Below are positions 34,476 to 44,089 of a stretch of DNA of 64,000 nt, piece by piece. A program made the translations under genes and the position numbers. Position 1 is the stretch's first letter. Each line of letters begins with the position of its first letter. The stretch comes from Hallerella sp964397425 (lineage in GTDB: Bacteria; Fibrobacterota; Fibrobacteria; Fibrobacterales; Fibrobacteraceae): NCBI GenBank assembly GCA_964397425.1, contig CAYNID010000001.1, positions 62,001-126,000 of the forward strand, read 5' to 3'. The notes beneath the pieces are model-generated. The model was not told where the DNA came from. It worked only from the letters and a program-made list of their open reading frames with translations, and ran no database searches.

Positions 34476-37400
34476 ATGAAAAAACTTCTACTCTTGTTCA
34501 CTTTCGCCGCCTTTGCCATTTTTGGCTGTTCGCGGGAATCGGACATCCGCGTCAATGGCACGTTGCGGAATAATCATTCTGTTGTTTTCGCGTTCACGGA
34601 ACGCCCAGACAGCTTAGAAGCCTTCATCGATTCTATCGCCGCCCTGGATTCTGTCTATACGTATGACACATTGACGGTGACGGTCCACGACACCCTCTTC
34701 TTTGTCGGGTTTCTCAAATACAATACGGATAAAGTTTTGCGTTATGCTTGGCAAATGCAAAGCGAAGATTCTCTCCGAAAAGCGGCGAATGGGGAAATTT
34801 TTGCTTTCGCTTATGATTCCGCCGCATTGTATTCGCCGCTGTTCATCGCCGTCGATGGCGCCAGTGCACGGGATACGGCGGGTCGGGGACAGTTCATCCG
34901 GGTGATAGACACGCCTCCAGAAGTTTCCATTTCGCAGGATACTTTGTGGACTCGCGGAAAACGTGACGCAGAAGTTTCTTTCTTTGCAACGGATTCGTTT
35001 GGAAAAATCAAAAAAGCGTTCCTCATCCCGATGGACGGCAAGGGAAAATCGATTGACACGGTTGATGCTGCAAAGGATTCTACCCTGGAATTTTCTTATC
35101 GGGCGAAGGTCAAATTTTCAAAAGTCGAAAGTCATTTAGACAAAAACAATGAATTGAAATTCATTTTTGGAGCGGTTGACGATGACGGCAATGTATCTCA
35201 AGATACGGCTGTTTTGCATTTCAACAAAATTCCGACAATTCAATTGTTGGATCCGGATTCATCGAGCCGCAAGAACATTTACGTTTCCCGTTTCGCCTTT
35301 TATTATTCCGGCGAAGACGAAGACAATCCTGTGGACTTGCGCTATACCATTCGGGTGGGAAAAAGTCCGGACAATTCGGGAACGCCTCCCATTTTGACGG
35401 ATGCGAATCTGGTCGCTTCGGGAATCCGCGAAAAAAGTTGGGAAGCGATTACGGATTCTGTTTGGAAAATGAGTGAAGATTTGCGCGGTCGTCTTTTCTG
35501 GCAAGTTTCTGTAACAGACGGCTACGACACGGTGACTTCTCCTACGTGGAATTTTTTCTTGGGCGATTTGAATGCGACAACGGGCGCATTCCACGGCTAT
35601 GCCAAATTTCAAGGGCGGAAGGCTCATAATGGTATTCAAATTGTCCTGGAAAATTTGCAAAGCCATAATTACATATTCACTCATACCAGTGAAAAGGGCT
35701 ATTTCCATGCAGATGTCGATCCGGGGACTTATCGGATTTACGCCCGGGACACAACGGGATTTGGCTACAAGCATTTGATTCTCGACAGTCAATTTGTGGA
35801 AATGGGCGATGAACGCCTTGTTGCAACGATGCTCCTCGAAGATTCCATTGCGCCGAAAATCCGCATTGATAAATTCGATTCCATTTTGACAGAACGGGCT
35901 GCGACTTTTTACGGCACCCTTTCGGATTCCGGTTCTCAAGTGGCGCAGGCGAAGGCGTGGTTAGATGACGGAGAACTTCCGCTTTCTGTGCTCAAAGTGA
36001 ACGAATGGCACATGAATTTTTCGGATTTGGAAGATGGGGAGCACCGGTTCCGGTTGGTCGTTTTGGACAGCGCCGGGAATGTTTCTGACACGGCAAAAAT
36101 GAATTTCAAGGTGAAGGCTTCGTCTCTCGAACTGACGGTGAACGGGCAGTCGACTGCCATGATCACGTCCACGGAATCCTTGAAGTTTGTCGCCAAGGTG
36201 GGGAATGTCAAACCGCTTCCGGATTCTGTCCATTGGAAAAGCGTTATCGAAGGAAAAACCTATGCCATTGAAGCTTCGGTTGTCGGTAGCGACAGTTCCG
36301 CGCAAATGACGCTCACCGCCGATGAACTAGAAAAGAATGGTGCCGTTCCCGGAGTCCTTTACACGTTATACGCGTCTGTTTCTAATGGAACAGTTACTGA
36401 CAGCGTTCGTTTTGGTATCCGCGGCGATAAACCGAACATTTATTTCTTGACGCCCACTTCAGATACTGCTGTATCCATCAACGATAAAATTGATTTCAGC
36501 CTGCAGCATTTCTTGGGGGCGGAAGCGACTTCGGGCACGATTACCTGGACGTGCCCGGCGGCGCTTTCCGAAGGGTATGAATGCCCTGCCGCCAATGATT
36601 CTGAAGCGGCGCTAGCCTGGAAATCCGTCGGCGTTAAAAAGGTGAAAGTGAAATTGGAAGATTCGAATGGGAATACTGCGTTTGACTCGGTGACGATCCG
36701 CGTCCTGTCGGATCCGCCGACTTTGCGGATTCAGGCGGAATCCGATACGGTTCGGCAAAAAATCAACGCAAAACTTTCGTTTTCCGTTTCCGCTTCCGAT
36801 AAATTTGGAACCGTTCAGGCGATTGATTGGGGATGTGGCGTGAATGCGGCGAAAATCACATTCGATTCCAGTGCGGTCATTTCTTCGGCGAAAACGGTTT
36901 CTGCCAAAATCAATGTCGCTTTGCCTTCAGACGAAACAAATGCGTATAAATGTATCGCCCGGGCAACGGACGATGATGGCGAATACGGATACGATACGAT
37001 TTACTTCCGCGCGGTGTTGGATAAACCCAGCATCACCCTGTTTACAACAACGGCTGAAGTGAAAATCAATTCGAAAGTACGTTTTGCCGGTTCTGCAGTC
37101 GATACCCTTGGAAAAATTACGGATTACGCCATGGCTTGTGGAACAAACATCAAAAATCCGAATTGGATTCCGCTTTCAAAACCCGACACGACGATAACCA
37201 TGCCCGGAACTGCCGGCACTTGGTATTGCGCCATGCGCGTTACGGATGATGACGGCTTGACGGCGATGGACACGGCCATTTACAAAGTCATTCTTGATCC
37301 GCCTACGGTTTCCGTGAGCGAAAACACGTTGACTCTCAGTATTAAAGATACGGTGGAGTTGGATGCCATTGCAAAAGATGCGCTAGGAAAGATTGAACTT

Positions 37401-39779
37401 TACCAATGGAGCTGCGGTGAACGCGGCGGGGAAATCAGTCAAATTTTTTCATCGACTTCGACTCCGCGTTTTTCAGCCATCATGCCGACAAAGCCGACGA
37501 ATGACTATCAGTGCATTATCCAAGTTACCGATGACGATGGACAGACCGCTTCGGATACGACGCGCATCACGGTTCTTTTAGATCCGCCGACAATCCGGGT
37601 GTCTAAAAAATCCATTACGACGCGGCCCGGTTTTGCTATCGAAGTGGGAGCGGAAGCATACGACCGTTTTGGTTCTATCGTCAAACGGGAATGGAGCTGT
37701 GGCGTTCCCAGTTCCATTCAGGCGAATTGGAAAACCGTTTCGGATTTTGATACGACATGGACAGGCCCCTCGACGGCTGTTGCTTCTTATTATTGCGTTG
37801 CCCGTGCGACGGATGATGACGGAAACCAGGCTTCCGACACCATTCGAGTATCGTTCACCACGACACTTCCCATCATCACCGTGGAAAACGATTTGGTTTA
37901 CATTTTGCCGGGAACGTCTACCGACTTGACCGCCAAAGTCAACAATGTCTGGCAGGGAATTAAACGTTATACATGGACGTGCGGCGCAAAAGGCTCTTCC
38001 GCGTTGTCGGATACGGCATCCAAAAATGACAGCCACGTCTGGTGGGGTGTCGATGACAATTATGCGGCTTCGGACTTCTATTTTTGGGATGACAACAATG
38101 CCGATGGAAAACCCGACAGTACGGTTGTCAAATTGTCAAAATCCAATTCCGAATTCTTCTGCATTGTTTGGGCAGAAGAAAAAGGAACCCGTTTTATCGC
38201 ATCGGATACGATGACGATTAGAACGTTGCAGTCGCTTCCGGTTGGAGTCATCAACATGCCGGATACGGCTTATCTGTGGAGCCTTGATTCTTCGGTGCTT
38301 GCCAATGAATCCAAGTATTGGTATACGCCGGATGCTAACGGAAGCTCTTCGATTTTGGGAACTTTGGGTGACCGGGATGCGCAGCGTTTCTGGTGGAATT
38401 TCAGCAACGTCAGCGACACTTATTGGTACGAGGGAAAGCAGGATGGTTCGTTGGATACGAACATTTTGGAATTCAACACGGCGTTTATCCGGCGCTCTTC
38501 AGAAGGATACATCACTGTCCAATTGGATTATTACGATTCTTCTAAAACGGGAATGGACCAGAATTTCGTCTCCCGTCACGAAGCGCAAATTGTTTCCAAA
38601 AAAGTTTATTTCCGAAAAGCCTGGAACAATATTTCGGGTGGAAAATCGGATTCCATTGTTGAAACGACAACGGATGGGAACGGTCCCGCATTGGCTTATT
38701 GCAACGACAAACTGATTCTCGCCTACGTCGGTGCTGATGGCAAGGTCAAAACGCGGTATCGCAACGGTTCTTCGTGGACTAGTTTCGGCAATCCGTCAAT
38801 TGAAAACGTCAAAGAACAAACGCTTTTCATGGACTGCGATAATAATGGCAATTTGTATCTCTCTTACATTAAATCGACAGATGACAAAGGTTATGTGTTC
38901 AAATCGGAAAATGCTTCGGGAACGTGGACGGCTCTAGGCTCTGGGCTTGGAAACACGCTGACTTCGTTCCGGTTGAAAGTCAACCCTAAGACGAATCAGC
39001 CTTCGGTCGCCTGGGTGGGTAAAGTGGGCGGAACCGCAGGCAAGGCCCGCATCCAAGATTACAATGGAACTTCTTGGGGAACTGCTTTCAGCCCGATTTT
39101 CAGTACGGACTGGCAAAACCGCGAATTGGATATGGCGTTTGATGATAAGGGAAACCGTTTGATAATCTCTTCTGGATACGCGACAAACGATTACAACATC
39201 TACTACTATTATCTGCCCAGCGGCGCAACAAAAACGAGCAGTACAACCAACAACAAAATCGCCATCAACGGAGAATCTATCCAGGCGATTTACGCAAAGG
39301 GTTATTTCTACGTGGGATTCCGCGATAGGGATAACGATGGCCAGCCCCGAATTTCCCGAGCTTCGGCGAGTGAAAATTCATTGAATAGAAGTGGCGCATT
39401 TGATGTGGATGGTGCGGAATTCCGGGCGTTTGGACATCGCAGTTTCAATGTGTTCTTGGCGGTCGACAAGGATGGCTATCCGATAGTCGCCATTGACGAC
39501 GCTTATTACGCGAGGAATTCACACGTCCATGTTTATCGGTTCAAGGAATCCTGGAAAGAATTGGGCGAAAATGAATTGCCTTATTTCAAAAACGTCTTTG
39601 CGGCGACATACGGTTATTATGTGCGCGGATTCCGTCCACAGATTGCCGTTTCTTCGGACGGGCGGATCTACATTTCCATGCGGGCGCAAGAATCCGCGGC
39701 CAGCGCCGCCCATGCCGCGAGTCTTCCGGGGACAAAAAATGGGCCACTGGTCATGGAATTCCGGGGAGATGACTGGTAA
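34476..39779 (+). CDS. Giant surface lipoprotein with Ig-like repeats and a C-terminal propeller
   Basis: 1767 aa. Lipobox AIFGC gives Cys18. Residues about 365-430 look like a carboxypeptidase regulatory-like Ig fold (VDPGTYRIYARD), then another Ig-like domain. From 36420 to about 38240 six tandem modules of roughly 92-125 aa follow; most begin with a D(P/K)P motif, and modules 2-5 share a WxCG, YxC and TDDDG pattern that suggests one disulfide and an acidic, perhaps calcium-binding, loop each. The last ~430 residues are repeats like LAYVGADGKVKTRY, fitting a beta-propeller. Start at ATG 34476 behind AAGGGAA; ATG 34452 is less likely. Probably a surface adhesin or scaffold. The stop overlaps the next ATG (TAATG). 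Confidence 0.85.
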   Translation: MKKLLLLFTFAAFAIFGCSRESDIRVNGTLRNNHSVVFAFTERPDSLEAFIDSIAALDSVYTYDTLTVTVHDTLFFVGFLKYNTDKVLRYAWQMQSEDSLRKAANGEIFAFAYDSAALYSPLFIAVDGASARDTAGRGQFIRVIDTPPEVSISQDTLWTRGKRDAEVSFFATDSFGKIKKAFLIPMDGKGKSIDTVDAAKDSTLEFSYRAKVKFSKVESHLDKNNELKFIFGAVDDDGNVSQDTAVLHFNKIPTIQLLDPDSSSRKNIYVSRFAFYYSGEDEDNPVDLRYTIRVGKSPDNSGTPPILTDANLVASGIREKSWEAITDSVWKMSEDLRGRLFWQVSVTDGYDTVTSPTWNFFLGDLNATTGAFHGYAKFQGRKAHNGIQIVLENLQSHNYIFTHTSEKGYFHADVDPGTYRIYARDTTGFGYKHLILDSQFVEMGDERLVATMLLEDSIAPKIRIDKFDSILTERAATFYGTLSDSGSQVAQAKAWLDDGELPLSVLKVNEWHMNFSDLEDGEHRFRLVVLDSAGNVSDTAKMNFKVKASSLELTVNGQSTAMITSTESLKFVAKVGNVKPLPDSVHWKSVIEGKTYAIEASVVGSDSSAQMTLTADELEKNGAVPGVLYTLYASVSNGTVTDSVRFGIRGDKPNIYFLTPTSDTAVSINDKIDFSLQHFLGAEATSGTITWTCPAALSEGYECPAANDSEAALAWKSVGVKKVKVKLEDSNGNTAFDSVTIRVLSDPPTLRIQAESDTVRQKINAKLSFSVSASDKFGTVQAIDWGCGVNAAKITFDSSAVISSAKTVSAKINVALPSDETNAYKCIARATDDDGEYGYDTIYFRAVLDKPSITLFTTTAEVKINSKVRFAGSAVDTLGKITDYAMACGTNIKNPNWIPLSKPDTTITMPGTAGTWYCAMRVTDDDGLTAMDTAIYKVILDPPTVSVSENTLTLSIKDTVELDAIAKDALGKIELYQWSCGERGGEISQIFSSTSTPRFSAIMPTKPTNDYQCIIQVTDDDGQTASDTTRITVLLDPPTIRVSKKSITTRPGFAIEVGAEAYDRFGSIVKREWSCGVPSSIQANWKTVSDFDTTWTGPSTAVASYYCVARATDDDGNQASDTIRVSFTTTLPIITVENDLVYILPGTSTDLTAKVNNVWQGIKRYTWTCGAKGSSALSDTASKNDSHVWWGVDDNYAASDFYFWDDNNADGKPDSTVVKLSKSNSEFFCIVWAEEKGTRFIASDTMTIRTLQSLPVGVINMPDTAYLWSLDSSVLANESKYWYTPDANGSSSILGTLGDRDAQRFWWNFSNVSDTYWYEGKQDGSLDTNILEFNTAFIRRSSEGYITVQLDYYDSSKTGMDQNFVSRHEAQIVSKKVYFRKAWNNISGGKSDSIVETTTDGNGPALAYCNDKLILAYVGADGKVKTRYRNGSSWTSFGNPSIENVKEQTLFMDCDNNGNLYLSYIKSTDDKGYVFKSENASGTWTALGSGLGNTLTSFRLKVNPKTNQPSVAWVGKVGGTAGKARIQDYNGTSWGTAFSPIFSTDWQNRELDMAFDDKGNRLIISSGYATNDYNIYYYYLPSGATKTSSTTNNKIAINGESIQAIYAKGYFYVGFRDRDNDGQPRISRASASENSLNRSGAFDVDGAEFRAFGHRSFNVFLAVDKDGYPIVAIDDAYYARNSHVHVYRFKESWKELGENELPYFKNVFAATYGYYVRGFRPQIAVSSDGRIYISMRAQESAASAAHAASLPGTKNGPLVMEFRGDDW

Positions 39780-40204
39780 TGAATGTTGAAATCGCTGCCA
39801 TTTGTGATGCTGCAACAGATCAAGATGGAAAACTGAACATGTTGGGCGTCTTTGATTACATCGAAGCGGAATTGCCGGTGGTCATTCCCCGCTGTTCCGC
39901 TGTGTTCCGCATCCGTTACACCCGTTCCGAAGCGATGGAACACACGTTGAAAGTCTCCATCACAGAAGCGCAAGACGATTCCGAATTGATTCCGCCTTTG
40001 TCCAAATCGGTCACTTTTTGGCCCGTCCCCGAAAAAATGGATTCGGCTGCAGTCAATTTGATTTTGAATTTGAACCAGTTTCGTATTTCTCGCGGAGGGA
40101 AATACCTCATCCGGTTCCGCATCGATGAATTTCTGGTGGATTCCGTCTTGCCGCTTTACATTCGCGATTTGACTCCCAAGGAGCCGAATCCGTTAGTCAA
40201 TTAA
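39779..40204 (+). CDS. Small conserved cytosolic protein, DUF6941-like
   Basis: 141 aa with no signal peptide or membrane segment. It starts VEIAAICDAATDQDGKLNML and has the middle SKSVTFWPVP and the end YLIRFRIDEFLVDSVLPLYI. This resembles the uncharacterised DUF6941 family from memory; that match should be tested by profile search. ATG 39779 overlaps the stop of the giant lipoprotein gene (TAATG), so the two are translationally coupled although one is exported and the other is not. Its last 4 nt overlap the phosphopantetheinyl transferase stop on the other strand. Confidence 0.65.
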   Translation: MNVEIAAICDAATDQDGKLNMLGVFDYIEAELPVVIPRCSAVFRIRYTRSEAMEHTLKVSITEAQDDSELIPPLSKSVTFWPVPEKMDSAAVNLILNLNQFRISRGGKYLIRFRIDEFLVDSVLPLYIRDLTPKEPNPLVN

Positions 40205-40746
40205 CGGTTTGGAGCGACAGCGATTGTGGCTGCAAAAGGATTTTCTACCGGCAAATTGATGTCGTAAAAAAAAGTTTCGCCAACGTTGTCCAGGAGAACG
40301 CTCTGGGAAAGGATTTTCCCCAGGAATGAACCTCCGGAGCATTTGAACAAAGCTTCTTTTCGGCACCAGATGCGGTAAAACTGCCGCAGGGAATCTTCTG
40401 GAGAAAGTCCGCTGTGAAGCAGCAGGGCGATTTCATCTTTTGCGAAAAAGCGTTCCGCTATCCGCAACGCCCTGGGGCGCAATTTTTCGATATCCACTCC
40501 GACTTTGGCTTGGAATGAATAGGCTAAAACGCAAACGTCTTTGCTGTGGGTCCAGTTGGCGTCAAATCCGCAATCGGGAAATTCTGGCCGGCCTTCGGGT
40601 GTCCGTTTCATATCGGCTCGTGAAATGGCCATTCCCGAAGCGGAAGAGAGTTCGGCGAAGATTCTGTTTAAATGATTTTCGACAGGGAATGCTGTCCAAT
40701 AAACAGAACCGTATCGGGTTTTGAGTTCGAAGTGTGTCGTCATCAT
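40201..40746 (-). CDS. 4'-phosphopantetheinyl transferase superfamily protein
   Basis: About 181 aa. Motifs in order: GRPEF (52-56), NWTHS (64-68), GVDIE (83-87; Asp and Glu bind magnesium) and the helix WCRKEALFKCSGGS near 127, the Sfp/AcpT pattern. It moves phosphopantetheine from coenzyme A to a carrier-protein serine. Start set at ATG 40746, which follows TTGGGAA closely; ATG 40743 and 40764 are in frame. It could activate fatty-acid or polyketide-type carriers; no carrier gene is nearby. Divergent from the small lipoprotein gene. Confidence 0.88.
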   Translation of the reverse strand: MMTTHFELKTRYGSVYWTAFPVENHLNRIFAELSSASGMAISRADMKRTPEGRPEFPDCGFDANWTHSKDVCVLAYSFQAKVGVDIEKLRPRALRIAERFFAKDEIALLLHSGLSPEDSLRQFYRIWCRKEALFKCSGGSFLGKILSQSVLLDNVGETFFYDINLPVENPFAATIAVAPNR

Positions 40747-40795
40747 TTCCCAATATAAACACATCGCGGCAAAAGTGAATTTCTATTTTAATGCC

Positions 40796-41275
40796 ATGTT
40801 CGGGCGATTGGCTCTTTTGGGTATATTCCTTTTTTCCGCATGCAGCGACGTCAACAGCGGTTGGACGGTTGATGGTGGCGGCTACATGAAGTTGAAGGTC
40901 AACGGGGAATCGCTCCGTTTGGACATCGATCCTGATGATGGCGATGTCAAATTGCGAATCAACAAACATTACGTTTCTTTTGTGGGCAAAAATTCTTCGG
41001 GAGATGCTCTTCAAATTTTGGTGAATAAGCCCGTTTTAGGGAAAAATGCCCCCCAAACAAATCCCAGTTACACGTATTTGGTCCTTGGCGGCGGGCTTCC
41101 CGCTCAAATCATTGACGCCAAATCCAGTTATGTCAGTTTTGATCAGAAAGACAGTCTTTTGTGGAGCGCGGATTTGCATCTTGTCTTCAATCACTGCGGA
41201 ATCGATGAATGCGATTCTTCGCGCGTGCTCGTGGAAGGGCGGATGCGTTATTGGGTGGATCCGGATGATCGGTGA
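40796..41275 (+). CDS. Small lipoprotein, unknown function
   Basis: 159 aa. Signal peptide with lipobox LFSAC gives Cys16. The mature part is acidic and beta-rich (SLRLDIDPDDGDVKLRI) with late FNHCGIDECDSSR, two Cys that could pair. It resembles no family I know. I chose ATG 40796 because it places the signal peptide correctly; a longer frame begins inside the divergent transferase gene. No strong Shine-Dalgarno. The tRNA-Val promoter follows directly. Confidence 0.7.
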   Translation: MFGRLALLGIFLFSACSDVNSGWTVDGGGYMKLKVNGESLRLDIDPDDGDVKLRINKHYVSFVGKNSSGDALQILVNKPVLGKNAPQTNPSYTYLVLGGGLPAQIIDAKSSYVSFDQKDSLLWSADLHLVFNHCGIDECDSSRVLVEGRMRYWVDPDDR

Positions 41276-41314
41276 ATAAAAATACAGGCAAACGGTGAAA
41301 TTCAGGATTATCCC

Positions 41315-41343
41315 TTGACAAGTCTTCTAAAACTTTCTAATTT
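41315..41343 (+). promoter_or_regulatory. Sigma-70-type promoter of tRNA-Val
   Basis: TTGACA (41315-41320), a 17-nt spacer, and TAATTT (41338-41343), about 14 nt before the mature tRNA 5' end. This is the best -35/-10 pair in the window. Confidence 0.75.
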
Positions 41344-41357
41344 AGGTTCACCTTAAA

Positions 41358-41431
<74 letters not shown>

Positions 41432-41434
41432 CGA

Positions 41435-41460
41435 AACTCCGCTTAAAGCGGAGTTTTTTT
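41435..41460 (+). terminator. Rho-independent terminator after tRNA-Val
   Basis: AACTCCGC / GCGGAGTT stem of 8 bp, TTAAA loop, followed by a run of T. It lies 3 nt after the tRNA. Confidence 0.92.
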
Positions 41461-41544
41461 GTGTGATACAGTGAATCCCGGAATGGAACAGGGATTTCAA
41501 AAATCAAAGGGAACTTTTGTTGAAAGTTCCCTTGAATGCGATTT

Positions 41545-42216
41545 TTACAATTCCTGAATCCTGGATTCTAGCGCGTCAAAATAAGCGTCTGCGCGTTCGA
41601 TGTTTTGGGAATGTTGCAAGGCGGGTTCTTGGATGCGGAATTCTGGAAATTCTTGGAAAACGGCGTCTCGATTTTGCGGATAAGTGTTCTTGCGCAAAAA
41701 GTAAATTCCATACAGAACCGGGATGATTTCGGAAAAGGCTTCGATGAAAAAATCCATTGGAGAAAGACCGGCTTGGATGCGGGTGAATTCCCGAATCAAA
41801 TGGAGCTTTCGATTTTCCAGTTCCCGTTTGCATTCCGCTTTGAGTGCCTCGTTGTCGGGAACGAATCCCTGCAGCGGAGAATTGCCGAAGAGGGGAACAT
41901 TTTTTTGGGAAATGTGCAAAAATTCAAGCGGATAATCGTTTTGCTTGGATTGCAAAAAATCTTCGGTGAAAAAATAGCCGGCACGGATGCAGTCCCGCTT
42001 CAAGTCTTTGTTCCATTTGCTTAGGGCGGCTAAATCGCTGGGCTTTGCCCTTTTCAAAACAAAACTGATTTGCCAAGATTCGTGCAAAGCGTCGAATCCT
42101 TCGTAAAGGCAATTTCCATGCAAAAAGGCGGACAAGAGGTTTTCGCCAAAGCTTTCGGAGAAACGTTTTCCCCAGGAGGATTGTACGATGTCTTGCAATG
42201 TCATTACTTTTTTCAT
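41545..42216 (-). CDS. Nucleotidyltransferase-fold-like protein with degenerate active site
   Basis: 223 aa, cytosolic. The N-terminal half follows a little-studied nucleotidyltransferase-like family: FLHGNCLYEGFDALHESWQI in place of the usual G-S-x-x-R-G plus Asp pattern, KWNKDLKRDCIRAGYFFTEDF and DYPLEFLHISQKNVPLFG (helix and strand preserved). The C-terminal half is helical. The catalytic Gly-Ser and Asp residues are not clearly present, so it may be a non-enzymatic relative. It begins 2 nt after the TPM-domain gene and is the last gene of a four-gene unit. Family assignment rests on pattern memory only. Confidence 0.6.
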   Translation of the reverse strand: MKKVMTLQDIVQSSWGKRFSESFGENLLSAFLHGNCLYEGFDALHESWQISFVLKRAKPSDLAALSKWNKDLKRDCIRAGYFFTEDFLQSKQNDYPLEFLHISQKNVPLFGNSPLQGFVPDNEALKAECKRELENRKLHLIREFTRIQAGLSPMDFFIEAFSEIIPVLYGIYFLRKNTYPQNRDAVFQEFPEFRIQEPALQHSQNIERADAYFDALESRIQEL

Positions 42217-42218
42217 GT

Positions 42219-42881
42219 TTATTCTCCGAAACCGGAATCAAATGTTTGGTGAGGGAATCCGCCGAATTCCCGGATTTTTTCGCGCCGTTTGGCTTCTGAC
42301 GCTTGCTTTGCAAAATAAGCGTATGCGACGATGACAACGGCGATGACGGCAAAAATGAGGACCCAGGCTACGGTGGGAATTCCCTCTTTTGTCGGGCGGG
42401 GTAAAGGGGTTTTTAAGCGGATGTCGTTCATGCGGGCGACATTTTTAGCGACTTCCGCTTCAAAAAGGAGAATTCCCAGTCCGGGATTTCCCTTGCGGAA
42501 TTCGGGGAGCAGGACTTTTTGTGCAATGGATTCTGCCGCATCTGCAGAAATGAACTTTTGCGTTGCCGGAGCGCAAGAAAATGCGCGGAACCGGGCGGTG
42601 CCATCGACAAAGAAAAAAGCAGACAGGGAATCTGTTTCGGACGCAGCGTTTTGGAGTGAATCGGCAAAACGCTTTGGATCCCGGACTTCGGATTCTGCGG
42701 TGTACAGGTAAAGTGAAAATCCGATTCGGTCGTGGAGTTCCGTTGCGATGGCCGTGTAGGTTTTCCGCTCATCTTCTGACAAAAATTTTGCGCGATCCTC
42801 GATAAAGGATTTTTCCGGGGAGAATGCGAAAAGAGATGTGGCGAATAAAAAAAGGCAGAAAATAAAGTGAGAACGTTTCAT
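42219..42881 (-). CDS. TPM-domain envelope protein
   Basis: 220 aa. Signal peptide of about 20 residues, then a TPM (TLP18.3/Psb32/MOLO-1) domain from about 25 to 145 with DRAKFLSEDERKTYTAIATEL and FFFVDGTARFRAFS, an approximate match to the family. A transmembrane helix (about 168-190) precedes a short charged cytosolic tail. TPM proteins of bacteria are often envelope anchored, with few known functions. Its start overlaps the upstream gene by 4 nt (ATGA), and the next gene starts 2 nt after its stop. Confidence 0.75.
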   Translation of the reverse strand: MKRSHFIFCLFLFATSLFAFSPEKSFIEDRAKFLSEDERKTYTAIATELHDRIGFSLYLYTAESEVRDPKRFADSLQNAASETDSLSAFFFVDGTARFRAFSCAPATQKFISADAAESIAQKVLLPEFRKGNPGLGILLFEAEVAKNVARMNDIRLKTPLPRPTKEGIPTVAWVLIFAVIAVVIVAYAYFAKQASEAKRREKIREFGGFPHQTFDSGFGE

Positions 42882-44089
42882 TTTTCAGAGCAAAGGGGTT
42901 CAAGTGCAGTTTGGATTTCGGATGGGGAAATTTTGCGGATGGCGTTGGCGAACGCCGTAGCTTCGGAAGAGCCGGTACCTTTGGTCGTTTTGGAATAATG
43001 GATGTTTTTCCCGCGGATTTCAACTGAAACGGATTGGGAAAAAATCTTTTTTGAAGCCCGGTCAAATACTTTTTTTTCGGAGGGGGTCATTTTGATTTCG
43101 AGAGGATTTTTTCCGCCGGATTCAAAGCCCGCCTGGAATAAAATTTTTTCGATTTCAGTGCAGGCGAAGGTCTCGCCCTGACATTGAAAATCGTAGAGGC
43201 ATGTTTTCGGCTCGGAGTTGTATGTCAGGGAAATTTCTGGCGTAGAAATTTTGCCGTTGAACGGTGGCAGTTGAATGCGGAAAAAAACGGAATGAGTGCC
43301 CCTGGAATTGTCCAAATTTTTCAAAAAGAATCGGACTGTCCCAGAAGAATCGGATTGTTGTACAGTTAATTTTTTTTGATTTTGCACAGCGGAAACTTCG
43401 ATTCCTTCGAGGGGCGTTTTCCCTTGGACAGAAAAACGGATGGGACCCCATGAATCATCACTCGATTGGGCTGGGGGATTTTCGAGAAGAATCAATTTCA
43501 AATGGGAAACGGCTTCGGTGATTTGGGATTCTCGCCGGGAAAGGTCTGCAGGAAATTGGAAATCTTTACCGGGAATGTCGAATACGGCTAATTCTTCGCA
43601 AAGACGCTGATGGGAATGTTGCAGGGAAGTCAATTCGTTGAATGTGCGGATGGCTTTCGCCAACTGGTTTTGTTTTAAAGATTCGCTTTCAATGGAATCC
43701 AGTGTTTTTGCTTTTTGCTGAATTTGGAAAAGCTTTTGTCGGATGTCCGCGGTCGCTTTTTCCGTATCCAAGCGGGCTGTCGTTTTCCAAACGCCTTGCT
43801 CAGATTTTTCGTGTTTCAGTTCAACACTTTTTAAGGTCATGTCAGAAGAAACGGAAATGGATTCCGAATAATCTGTTTGTAATTTGGCTGCGCTTTCAGA
43901 GGATATCGTCTCGGATTTTACGGTTTGGTGTTGGGAAAAAACATTTGCCCGAATTTGAAGGGCGATTCCCGCAAGCGCCTGTTTATCGGCTTCCGCTTCG
44001 GACTGAGTGGAAGTCGCCGTGAACGTGATTATCCGGGCATTGCAGACAACCGCACTCAAAAAAAGGAATGTTCCCCATAACTTTATCAT
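42878..44089 (-). CDS. Secreted protein with LPP20-like N-terminal domain, unknown function
   Basis: 403 aa with a signal peptide of about 18 residues and no lipobox in the expected place. Residues about 20-120 (SEAEADKQALAGIALQIRANV, KSEQGVWKTTARLD) have the alternating pattern of LPP20/CsgG-like modules. The middle is helical; about 230-300 looks Ig-like (QSDSSGTVRFFLKNLD). Near the end, GTGSSEATAFANAIRKI again resembles an LPP20-type repeat. It overlaps both neighbours by 4 nt. I cannot give a function; envelope location is likely. Confidence 0.65.
   Translation of the reverse strand: MIKLWGTFLFLSAVVCNARIITFTATSTQSEAEADKQALAGIALQIRANVFSQHQTVKSETISSESAAKLQTDYSESISVSSDMTLKSVELKHEKSEQGVWKTTARLDTEKATADIRQKLFQIQQKAKTLDSIESESLKQNQLAKAIRTFNELTSLQHSHQRLCEELAVFDIPGKDFQFPADLSRRESQITEAVSHLKLILLENPPAQSSDDSWGPIRFSVQGKTPLEGIEVSAVQNQKKLTVQQSDSSGTVRFFLKNLDNSRGTHSVFFRIQLPPFNGKISTPEISLTYNSEPKTCLYDFQCQGETFACTEIEKILFQAGFESGGKNPLEIKMTPSEKKVFDRASKKIFSQSVSVEIRGKNIHYSKTTKGTGSSEATAFANAIRKISPSEIQTALEPLCSEK

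Noticed and set aside
41432..41434. Encoded 3' CCA on tRNA-Val
   Set aside because: The bases after the discriminator are CGA, so CCA is not encoded.
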